Source: Vibrio mimicus (GTDB lineage Bacteria; Pseudomonadota; Gammaproteobacteria; Enterobacterales; Vibrionaceae). From it: DNA of 64,000 bases. A program made the translations under genes and the position numbers. Below, one piece after another: positions 42,156 to 49,349 of the stretch. The DNA lies in contig NZ_CP077426.1 in the NCBI RefSeq assembly GCF_019048845.1, positions 1,659,501-1,723,500 on the forward strand, given 5' to 3'. The number at the start of each line of letters is the position of its first letter. The first letter of the stretch is position 1. The notes below the pieces were generated by a model. It was not told where the DNA came from, searched no databases, and was given only the letters and a program-made list of their open reading frames with translations.

Positions 42156-42781
42156 CGAAAGCCCCCCTCAAGACGGTTAATCACCATTTCAATTTCATTT
42201 TTAGTCTGTGTGGCCGTGTCTATAAGAGGGTTGTGTATACCTTGACCTTCATGCGACACATCAACAAGGTCAATCAACTCTTCAGTCATGATATCAAGCA
42301 CTTTTTTATGTTTACTGATATCCTTGAATGGCCTGAAGTAAAAACAACCATAGCAGCTACGCACTTTCTGGAGATGACAAAGTCTTTGGTGTCTTTCGCA
42401 CCCCCCAACGCGCTTTATCAATATGCCCCGAATGATCCCTGAAACAAAGTATCCATCCCATTCAGTTTCATCCACCGAATAGCCAGTGAGAAGCAGCCCC
42501 ATCATGCCTTTCCAAACTGGGTTAGAGCCAAGTGCTTTGTGTTTTAATAGGGCAATATCAGGGGTTGCTTGAATGTAATAACTGGCAGCAACTGTTGAAG
42601 CATGACCAAGCACCATGGCAATTTCTTCTGCTGAAGCGTTAAGCATTGCCATACTATGACCAATGTTGTGTCGGAAATCATAGAGCGTATAAGTAGGGGT
42701 ATCCATCTGCTGATTTGCAATCGCAAGTTTTACCTCATCAGGTTGGATAAACAGCAGAGCATCGTTCAGTGATTGATGCAT
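42152..42781 (-). pseudogene. C-terminal part of a tyrosine recombinase (truncated)
   Basis: These 209 residues hold the last catalytic boxes of a tyrosine recombinase (LYDFRHNIGHSMA and LGHASTVAASYY with Tyr), then a Cys-containing tail (CERHQRLC, CYGC). No N-terminal domain or first Arg box is present. The frame is closed by a TAA only six codons upstream of its ATG, and the first 44 bp overlap the end of the 449-aa frame. It therefore looks like the remains of a longer gene whose 5' part is lost. Confidence 0.6.
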
Positions 42782-44087
42782 CTGTTGCCATGATCCCTTT
42801 TATGTTGATTGCCCCAGCTTCAATAAACTCTTGCTTGAGCTTTTCATATAAGTGCTCCATTGTGCCGAAAGCCCAGGTGTGTCTGAGCCAGTGAGGAGAG
42901 ATGCTTTTTGTTATAGATTCGGCATACTTGGGATCGAAATGCTCAGGGAAGTGCTTTTTAAACGATTCAGTGACAACCTTGAACTGAGTCATTACAGTCG
43001 AGTAACTCGATGGCTTAAAAGGACTGCTACTCGCTGAAAAAATAAAATCATGCTTGGCTTCTGGCGATCTAATAAACCTGTAATAGGTCATCAAGTTCTT
43101 GTAGTCATCAGCAGTAATGTGAATGTGTCTGTTACTAAACTTTGTCTTAATTTGAGGCTTGTTATTTCGCTCATCTTCAATGGCAGAGTCATCTAATGCA
43201 TCATCGGATAGATTCCTGACACTCATTATCCAACTATTCTCGACGGTTCGAGATTTTTTGAACGAATTCTTTCGAAGAAGCAGGGACTCTCCAATGCGCA
43301 GTCCATACTTTACAAGTAAATTGGTTAAGAGATAATTTCGCATTTGAACTTCATAGGTGACAATAGGATTGAGAGGGTTCTTTTTGATCAACTCCCATTC
43401 AATAACTCCCGTTTTGTCGTTCTTTAGCGGCTTCATCACATCTGGCAGAAGCACTTGGAAGAAATCGTCGTATTGATCTTCAGTCAAACTCTTCAAATCA
43501 TCGAAATTACTAGAAGCTTTAGCAGCAGACTGATTGAATTTATTGAATTTTTCCCGAGCTTCATCCAATCTCGACTCGGTTTCTGATCTCAATCTGCGAA
43601 GAGTATTGCGGTCTTCATCTACATAAGATGCTGATATGTAGGTTGAATTTAAGAACTTAATGAAGTTACACACCACGCCACAGTGCTTGGCAGCAGTTCG
43701 TTTTTTCCTGTTAGTTTCTTCGGTTGCATTAGTAAAAGATGGAAGCGCAGTGATATTAGTGATCTGCTTGCCAGCCATCAGAAAATCCCAAAAGGCATCA
43801 AGCTCGACAATCATAGCTTCGACGTCTTGGTAATCGGTACGATAGAAAGAGTAATCCAAAGAAACTCCATGTTTCTGTAACCAAAAGTCATAGAACAGCT
43901 TGAGAGAGTCCATATAAGATTTTTGGGTACCAAGTGCATTTTCTTTTAACTGAGCTTCTAGCCAACGAAACGAAAGTAGTGGTGGCATAGTGGTTTGCAC
44001 ATCTAGAATGCACCAGAAATCATCGCCACATTTTTCAACTTTATACATGAACAAATTAACTCTCATAGATTTAACTGCTATGTACAA
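42738..44087 (-). CDS. Recombinase module 2, tyrosine recombinase lacking its C-terminal Tyr box
   Basis: The 449 residues include an N-terminal SAM-like region, the Arg box KYGLRIGESLLL and the HxxRH box SPHWLRHTWAF. The frame ends about 45 residues later, with no GH...Y segment, so the nucleophile is missing from this frame. The following 209-aa frame holds an HxxR box plus a Tyr box. Either a frameshift split one unusual protein, or a deletion fused the ends of two recombinase genes out of frame. The gene starts 177 bp from dif. Confidence 0.65.
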   Translation of the reverse strand: MYIAVKSMRVNLFMYKVEKCGDDFWCILDVQTTMPPLLSFRWLEAQLKENALGTQKSYMDSLKLFYDFWLQKHGVSLDYSFYRTDYQDVEAMIVELDAFWDFLMAGKQITNITALPSFTNATEETNRKKRTAAKHCGVVCNFIKFLNSTYISASYVDEDRNTLRRLRSETESRLDEAREKFNKFNQSAAKASSNFDDLKSLTEDQYDDFFQVLLPDVMKPLKNDKTGVIEWELIKKNPLNPIVTYEVQMRNYLLTNLLVKYGLRIGESLLLRKNSFKKSRTVENSWIMSVRNLSDDALDDSAIEDERNNKPQIKTKFSNRHIHITADDYKNLMTYYRFIRSPEAKHDFIFSASSSPFKPSSYSTVMTQFKVVTESFKKHFPEHFDPKYAESITKSISPHWLRHTWAFGTMEHLYEKLKQEFIEAGAINIKGIMATDASITERCSAVYPT

Positions 44088-44141
44088 TAATGGACTGGAA
44101 GATTTAACATTACTAAGTCAATTTCTATGTTTTGTGATATA

Positions 44142-44185
44142 AATAATCAACAACTTATTTCGTAGATAATAAGCTGTTGATTATT
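44142..44185. repeat. 18-bp inverted repeat between module 2 and dif
   Basis: AATAATCAACAACTTATT and AATAAGCTGTTGATTATT pair with one mismatch around an 8-nt loop. It lies upstream of the module 2 recombinase and 79 bp from dif, and may be an operator or a recombinase site. Confidence 0.65.
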
Positions 44186-44263
44186 ATGTGTTTTATGGTA
44201 AATGACTTATGTTGAATGAATTAATGATAGAAGAGTTGGTGTACTGATTTACACTCAGGGTGA

Positions 44264-44291
44264 TTTTAACATAATATACATAATACGCACT
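44264..44291 (-). other. dif: Chromosome dimer resolution site dif
   Basis: On the minus strand the XerC arm is AGTGCGTATTA, the 6-bp centre TGTATA and the XerD arm TTATGTTAAAA. It differs little from E. coli dif and Vibrio dif1. XerCD/FtsK resolve chromosome dimers here. It marks the terminus and is the left boundary of the satellite phage. Confidence 0.92.
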
Positions 44292-44369
44292 AAGGTGTTT
44301 TGGTTTTGGGATGGTTTTTGTAACAGATTTCAACTGCCATAAAGAAGCATTTATGACAGTTGAGAACGA

Positions 44370-44930
44370 TTATCGGGAAGCTGTTAGAACAGTTCTAGAT
44401 TTAAAGTTAACCAATTCGTTAACGTAAGATGCTGAGATTTCAAACTTTTCAGCAATTGATGGACAAGTTAAACCTTCCTCATGCAACTGCCTTATAAATT
44501 CCACATCTTCATCACTCAATTTACATGATGGCGAGTTTTCTCCACAGTAACGATTTTTTAAACCTAAAGCTTTGGTTGCACGGTCAACTAAAGACGAAAC
44601 GCTAACACCGAGATGATCTGCAATCTCTGAAAGAGATTTGAAACCGTAATACCTGCGTATATAAGCGTCCTCTTGATTGGTGTAACAATGATATTTGGAC
44701 GTGTAACATAGACGGCTTAGCTTTAGTCTTACTGCATTGGATGAACGGCCAAGTAAGTTTGCAATATCTTCAGAGGTTAAGCCCTCATCATAAAGTGCCT
44801 TTAGCCGAGATAACTCCGCACTATCCCAGCAACGTTGTCCATTACGTTTAACCAGTTTCATCCCAACAGCCTTACGGCGCTCTGTTGGGACAAAGCTATA
44901 TAGATTGGTATATGAAGATGTTTTAGCCAT
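44370..44930 (-). CDS. Protein with three helix-turn-helix segments, last gene of the satellite phage
   Basis: The 186 residues contain three HTH-like repeats: LYDEGLTSEDIANLLGRSSNAVRLK (~48-72, quoted in spirit of its SxDIAxLL core), YGFKSLSEIADHLGVSVSSLV (~94-114) and LHEEGLTCPSIAEKFEIS (~147-164). It lies 37 bp after the ssDNA-binding gene, in the place where RS1 carries the antirepressor rstC, but is not similar to it as far as I can tell. It is probably a DNA-binding regulator. Confidence 0.72.
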   Translation of the reverse strand: MAKTSSYTNLYSFVPTERRKAVGMKLVKRNGQRCWDSAELSRLKALYDEGLTSEDIANLLGRSSNAVRLKLSRLCYTSKYHCYTNQEDAYIRRYYGFKSLSEIADHLGVSVSSLVDRATKALGLKNRYCGENSPSCKLSDEDVEFIRQLHEEGLTCPSIAEKFEISASYVNELVNFKSRTVLTASR

Positions 44931-44967
44931 GACGTTGTTCCTTACGTCACCACAAAGTGGTTACGAG

Positions 44968-45252
44968 TTATAAATCTGGTGATTCTAGTGGTTCGATGGT
45001 TAATCCGTATTTTTTGAGTTCCAGACCGCCGAAAGCATTAACAACGTAACTAGAACTATGAGGGGTATAGACTCCGGCTGCATAAGGCGGTTGACCCTCC
45101 TGTAAACCAAGTTTCATTTCAACAGGGAATTTACCGCCCAGGTAAACGTAAGCGGTTTGTTCGTAGATTGTGCGTGGTGGCTTACCATCTTTGCCGTTTA
45201 TGGTGCGCGGCTCTGCACGTTCGTTCTCTTTAAAAATCTCTATCTTGAGCAT
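44968..45252 (-). CDS. Filamentous-phage single-stranded DNA-binding protein (RstB/gpV-like)
   Basis: This 94-residue protein has the small beta-barrel pattern of Phage_DNA_bind (gene V) proteins: MLKIEIF start, QTAYVYLGGKFPVEMKL. It is placed 15 bp after the replication gene. Such proteins coat the single-stranded phage genome; in CTX phage the RstB product has this role and is needed for integration. Confidence 0.8.
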   Translation of the reverse strand: MLKIEIFKENERAEPRTINGKDGKPPRTIYEQTAYVYLGGKFPVEMKLGLQEGQPPYAAGVYTPHSSSYVVNAFGGLELKKYGLTIEPLESPDL

Positions 45253-45267
45253 AAGTACCTCTATTGA

Positions 45268-46410
45268 TTAAGCGACTGCACGGAATGGCAGTACATTGGA
45301 TTGAGCCACAACGGGTAATCGATACCAGTCGGGAACAGAAAGCGGTTTAACCTCGATGACTTCAGAACGCTTGAGTGTGGGACACATACGAGACACATCG
45401 AATGGACGAGAGATATCGATACCAATTTGTTTTAAGCGTGCTTTATGCTCAAAAAATTGGGAGCGAGTTAATACAGCCTTCAAGTCGGAGCCGTGTTGCC
45501 AAAGAGTAAAATAACTCATTGTGGAATTGGCTTTGCGTAACGTATCAACAGCGCCCGCTTCGAGTAACTGATGAGCAATAGATTGATGTGTATCGTGTGT
45601 GGCGTGTAGTGTCTTCATGGCGTTCTCGATATCGTTTAAATGTGCGTGAAAGTCTTGTTCAGTAACCAAGCCATAAAACTGTAAATTATGTCGTTTCAAT
45701 AGTTTTTGTCTGAGGCTGTGCTCTTCTCGTACTACGCCCTGCTCTTCGCAGTAGCCGATAAGCTTTTCAAGGTATTCAAGTTGTTCAGTGACAACGCGAT
45801 TCTTTTTGCGCTTGTCTTCTTTGAGGTGCTTACGGAGCTCGTAAGCCTTGCAATAAAGTTTTGTCATCATCCATTCTGATGCCTCACCCCAGTTACAGGT
45901 CATGCCGTTTGGGTAAAGCTTTGGCTCGCGGCCACGGCCGATTTGCATGGATGACATACCGCGGATAAAAGAAGCTTCCTTGCCCTGCCCGACTGTGTGA
46001 TTACGAGTCCAGTCAATGAGGGTGATTTCAGCACCATTACCGATAAGGGATGAAGATTTTCCATCTGGTGATTGTCGATGGAATACGCGAGTGTTTTTAG
46101 TGAATGGAGGTAAATCGTACTTAGCAAGAACATGGTTATAGATTTCAACACACTCATCAAGAGTGTTTAGGCCAACTAAGTTATCCATGCGCTGCCAGCG
46201 TGATGGATTCCCCTCAACTCTGACACGATCGCCATTACAGCGGATAGTTAATTTGGTGCTGTATGACCCCTCCAAAATCTTTTGGTTGACACTAGGGGGA
46301 AGCTTCTCGCCCGTTTCCAAATCGAGCCGTTCAATAACATGCGTCCCAACGAATGGAAGCCCACCGTCAGGGTAATCTTGTTGCATGAAAAGTTGGTCGA
46401 TAAAAAACAC
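45268..46410 (-). CDS. Inovirus replication initiator (RstA-like)
   Basis: The 380-residue gpII/RstA-type rolling-circle initiator has a central conserved core (TRVFHRQSPDGKSS, EITLIDWTRNHTVGQG, WMMTKLYCKAYEL) with candidate nucleophile Tyr in KLYCKAYEL. The start is GTG at 46410; ATG 46386 is an alternative. It is divergent from the repressor gene, with a 174-bp control region between, as in RS1 and CTX. Confidence 0.85.
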   Translation of the reverse strand: MFFIDQLFMQQDYPDGGLPFVGTHVIERLDLETGEKLPPSVNQKILEGSYSTKLTIRCNGDRVRVEGNPSRWQRMDNLVGLNTLDECVEIYNHVLAKYDLPPFTKNTRVFHRQSPDGKSSSLIGNGAEITLIDWTRNHTVGQGKEASFIRGMSSMQIGRGREPKLYPNGMTCNWGEASEWMMTKLYCKAYELRKHLKEDKRKKNRVVTEQLEYLEKLIGYCEEQGVVREEHSLRQKLLKRHNLQFYGLVTEQDFHAHLNDIENAMKTLHATHDTHQSIAHQLLEAGAVDTLRKANSTMSYFTLWQHGSDLKAVLTRSQFFEHKARLKQIGIDISRPFDVSRMCPTLKRSEVIEVKPLSVPDWYRLPVVAQSNVLPFRAVA

Positions 46411-46584
46411 GGCAAAAACCTGTCAATTAGCAATAATGAACATTTGTATGCGCAGAAATGATAATATGATGAGAGATAAAAATCTATGCAGTTGTGCACA
46501 TTTAATTGCCACAAGTGAACATGTGAAAATCAGAAGCGAAAAAGCGGGGGGTATAATGTGTTAACAAAAATTCGGGGGATTCTC

Positions 46585-46911
46585 ATGTCAGAAGAAGCAA
46601 TAGCGAAGAGAATTAATGACGCCATAACCCAAAATGGCGGATATCAAAAAATTAGTGAAATAACTGGCATCAGTGTTAGCACTTTAGTTCGGGCAGCAAA
46701 AGGCAAAACAGAGCCAAAACTAAAAGATGTAATGTTAATAAGTTCAGCAACAGGAATACCCTTGAACAAAATAGCCTATGGAGAAGATGAAGAGTCTCCA
46801 GTTGAAAAATACATGGCTGAAATCGTTAAAGGTTTGGCAACAATGAACGATGTACTGTTCTCTGAAAGAATCGCAGAACTAGAAAGAAAAATTGAAGAGT
46901 TAAAAGGGTAA
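46585..46911 (+). CDS. RstR-like HTH repressor of the satellite phage
   Basis: The 108-residue HTH protein (GYQKISEITGISVSTLVRAAKG) has a C-terminal coiled coil. ATG 46585 is chosen because GGGG lies just upstream; the frame extends to 46558. Position and divergent orientation to rstA match RstR, which silences the rstA promoter. Confidence 0.82.
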   Translation: MSEEAIAKRINDAITQNGGYQKISEITGISVSTLVRAAKGKTEPKLKDVMLISSATGIPLNKIAYGEDEESPVEKYMAEIVKGLATMNDVLFSERIAELERKIEELKG

Positions 46912-47050
46912 AAGTCCGGAATTCCGGACTTAGTTCGGGTGTAACAGGAACCCGAACCGCTTCGCGGTCATTTTGGCCGATTACGTGATTGCTTGTGCGA
47001 TGGTGCGGCGCAGTCTTCAGGATGAAGTCTGCATCCGCATCCATTCGCAC
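46912..47050. other. Cluster of hairpins, candidate replication origin of the satellite phage
   Basis: Directly after the repressor stop lies the perfect 20-bp palindrome AAGTCCGGAATTCCGGACTT (46912-46931). TTCGGGT/ACCCGAA (46934-46956) follows, then a long imperfect hairpin with outer arms starting GTGCGATGG (46995) and ending CATTCGCAC (47050). Clustered hairpins are typical of inovirus origins. The nick site is not identified. Confidence 0.6.
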
Positions 47051-47182
47051 TAAGCCACTCCCTTCTCTCCTCCAATCCTCCTCCTCAGTTCTCGTCGTTG
47101 TCATTCCGTCGTTTGGTCGTTATTGTGGGTTATGCCATAAAATAAAAATCGCGCACTAGGCGCGATAGAATCAAAGAAGGTT

Positions 47183-47485
47183 ATGACGAAACTACCGCGC
47201 GGAATTAGCAACGCAGGAAGTGCTTGGTATTCGTTCCGCTTGGTTACTCATTTTCTCTCTACACGCGAGCGTATAGCAGAGAAAATCGAGTTACAGGTTA
47301 TTCGTGATCTAAACGATCTCGTTGGAAACTATGAAAAGAAGCTTCTTCTCTGCAATCCTCACATTGGACATCATCTCCGCCAAATGCTTCGCGGTAAGCT
47401 TGTAACAATTCAGCATCTGATAACTCACATGTACAGTTGTTATGATGCCCGCCTGGGTCAGTTACACCAGAACAAGTTTGAGTAA
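47183..47485 (+). CDS. Possible small phage ORF (doubtful)
   Basis: The 100-codon frame has a fair ribosome-binding site (AGAAGG) and a plausible first ~50 residues, but its second half is antisense to the better-supported 113-aa gene on the other strand. It may be a truncated gene. Confidence 0.25.
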   Translation: MTKLPRGISNAGSAWYSFRLVTHFLSTRERIAEKIELQVIRDLNDLVGNYEKKLLLCNPHIGHHLRQMLRGKLVTIQHLITHMYSCYDARLGQLHQNKFE

Positions 47486-47639
47486 GAAAGTCAGAAAGTA
47501 CATCTTGTTGCCTTTCTGATAGAGATGAAAACCCATGGTCAACTGCTCTTTGAGCAAGACCTCTAGCAAAATCTGGCTCGACATTATCATAGAAACCAAT
47601 ACTTAGTTGATGTCTAAGAATATCTTCAATAACGCTCAT
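47298..47639 (-). CDS. Small conserved Vibrio phage/island protein with a Cys pair
   Basis: The 113 residues start at ATG 47639. Features are SLSERQQDVLSDFLTQ, a GVTDPGGHHNNCTC segment and CEDC near the end, which may form a zinc site. I recall similar short proteins in Vibrio mobile elements but know no function. Confidence 0.65.
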   Translation of the reverse strand: MSVIEDILRHQLSIGFYDNVEPDFARGLAQRAVDHGFSSLSERQQDVLSDFLTQTCSGVTDPGGHHNNCTCELSDAELLQAYREAFGGDDVQCEDCREEASFHSFQRDRLDHE

Positions 47640-47741
47640 AAATATATGCCCCATCGTACTGTAAAATTGAGTGCATAGTAAATTAGAGGTAAAAGATACA
47701 CAAGTTCATCAGAGTTAACTGCTCAAGATACAGGCACACAC

Positions 47742-47895
47742 TTAATGCGTATTATCCGACATTATATTACGTGCTCACTTTGGCAGAACGATGCAGCAAG
47801 CTGCCCACCTTCTGCTGCAAGTGAGGCCGCCAGTGCTTGCGCAATGGTACTGACGGCTGCCACTCAACATAATGACGTGCCTCATAATACGCACT
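47742..47895 (-). other. CTX-type folded attP, right boundary of the satellite phage
   Basis: On the minus strand, 47895-47862 reads XerC arm AGTGCGTATTA, a 12-bp centre TGAGGCACGTCA and TTATGTTGAGT. This is the attP1 layout of CTX phage. About 90 nt further an opposite-facing copy (near 47770-47742, with TAATACGCATT) supplies attP2. The two can pair in single-stranded phage DNA to make the XerC substrate. Together with dif it brackets the 3.6-kb element; sequence outside both sites (TAAGGTGTTTTGGTTTT) is repeated. Confidence 0.82.
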
Positions 47896-47937
47896 AAGGT
47901 GTTTTGGTTTTATGGGGAATTTTTGATGCCTCTCAGC

Positions 47938-48282
47938 CTAGTTTTTTTCTTGTCTGGCAGTTATGTGGATTCTCAAGTAACGTTCTGGCCAATCATAACT
48001 GTACTGCTTACCAATTTTGACGGCTTTCTTAGCAACAAGGCATAACTCATGATCGCCTAGCGTAGAGACCTTCTTTATAATCGCCTGGTTTTCATTTGAG
48101 TAATCCATATCAATGAATACATCACAGTAACCTTTAAGCGGTTTTTTGTTTTTCTTGATCGACTTTTCAATTTGATTTTTGATCTTTTTGGCAACCCGAT
48201 TTAGTTCTGCATCATCTGCTATCGCGGAATGACTGCAAAGGAAAGAAATGATAAATAATGTAGCTAGATTATGAGACCGCAT
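47938..48282 (-). CDS. Secreted TolA/TonB C-terminal-like protein
   Basis: Starting at ATG 48282, the 114 residues begin with a signal peptide (MRSHNLATLFIISFLCSHSAIA). The mature part resembles TolA domain III: YCDVFIDMDY, GDHELCLVAKKAV and RYLRIHI, with two Cys that could form a disulfide. It has no membrane anchor or repeat region, so it is a free periplasmic version. It is the first gene on the core side of the satellite. Confidence 0.65.
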   Translation of the reverse strand: MRSHNLATLFIISFLCSHSAIADDAELNRVAKKIKNQIEKSIKKNKKPLKGYCDVFIDMDYSNENQAIIKKVSTLGDHELCLVAKKAVKIGKQYSYDWPERYLRIHITARQEKN

Positions 48283-48410
48283 AAAAATTAACTCGTAGAA
48301 AAACCAAGGAATCAATCTACTAAATTTATACCCTTGGTTTCTCTGATTTTGCAGTATTTGGAGCTAAGAAATGATTTTATTGTAAGTTGCATGTCGTGTG
48401 TTGATGAATA

Positions 48411-48734
48411 TCAGCGACCTTTCTTAGCTGTTGAATTCGAGTGCGTAAAGCCTTGATGAGGAAATACATTACGAATTCGTTGTTGAATTCTCTTTGGGAC
48501 TTGATTCGTAAAGGTAAGTTTTGCTCCAGTTCTTTGCTGGTAAACTTTAAGTTGTCCTGAGAACGGTTCATGTTGAGCAATATCCACAAGATTATGTTTA
48601 AAAGCATGTGGAAAATGCCCTTTACTCTTTGTAATGTGGCCATCCTTAAAAATCACAACTAAAGCTGGTCTATCAATGGCAACTAACCAGAAAATAATGA
48701 CAGCTGCGATCAATATGACATATAGCATACCCAT
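48411..48734 (-). CDS. DUF3634 family membrane-anchored protein
   Basis: The 107-residue protein has one N-terminal membrane helix (~3-20) and a soluble basic domain. Such proteins are conserved next to matP in Vibrio. It lies 4 bp after matP, probably in the same operon. Function unknown. Confidence 0.75.
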   Translation of the reverse strand: MGMLYVILIAAVIIFWLVAIDRPALVVIFKDGHITKSKGHFPHAFKHNLVDIAQHEPFSGQLKVYQQRTGAKLTFTNQVPKRIQQRIRNVFPHQGFTHSNSTAKKGR

Positions 48735-48738
48735 CTCC

Positions 48739-49188
48739 TTATTCTGACAATAATCGACTGAGATCTTCTTTTAAACTATTTACGGTTTTGCTCGCTTTTT
48801 CACTTCGTGATGCTTCACTAAGGAGGTATTCAATTGCATCAGATAGTGTACAACCTAACTCATTTGCCTTAAGGGATAACTTTTCCCAAACGCGATAGTC
48901 CAAATCGATAGATTTTTTGCGAGTATGTATTTGTTCAGCATTAAAATGACGCTTTCGTTTAGCTCGAATAGCTTGTTTGAGCTTGTTATCCAGCTCTAAA
49001 GACATGTGTTCTTCAATCCAAGATAGGACTTGAGTAGGTTCATGCTCAATCGCTTTGAGTTTCTGAACCGCTGCCTCAATTTCACTGCGATCAATGTAGT
49101 GAGTGATTTGTTCCCCATCTTTCCATTTGTTGATGAGATATTGCCATTTCCAACCACATTCTAAATTTTCAAGTTGTTGATATTTCAT
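48739..49188 (-). CDS. matP: Macrodomain Ter protein MatP
   Basis: This 149-residue protein binds matS sites and organises the terminus domain at division. The start is ATG 49188 (MKYQQLENLECGWKW); a GTG at 49197 would add three residues. The N-terminal four-helix part is followed by a ribbon-helix-helix (KSIDLDYRVWEKLSLKANELGCTLSDAIEYLL, in part at ~90-120) and a C-terminal coiled coil. Its place near dif fits its role. Confidence 0.92.
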   Translation of the reverse strand: MKYQQLENLECGWKWQYLINKWKDGEQITHYIDRSEIEAAVQKLKAIEHEPTQVLSWIEEHMSLELDNKLKQAIRAKRKRHFNAEQIHTRKKSIDLDYRVWEKLSLKANELGCTLSDAIEYLLSEASRSEKASKTVNSLKEDLSRLLSE

Positions 49189-49349
49189 CTCTAGCACTTT
49201 CCCTTGTTATACAGTGACAGCGTAACCCAGCATTGTGTAACCTGCAACTCCCATAATAGAAAACCGTGTAAAATCATTGTTGAGTTGTGCTGTTCGCTTC
49301 AAGGCTTTTTCTATATAATTTGGCTCTTTTCAATCAGTTCGAAATCTCA

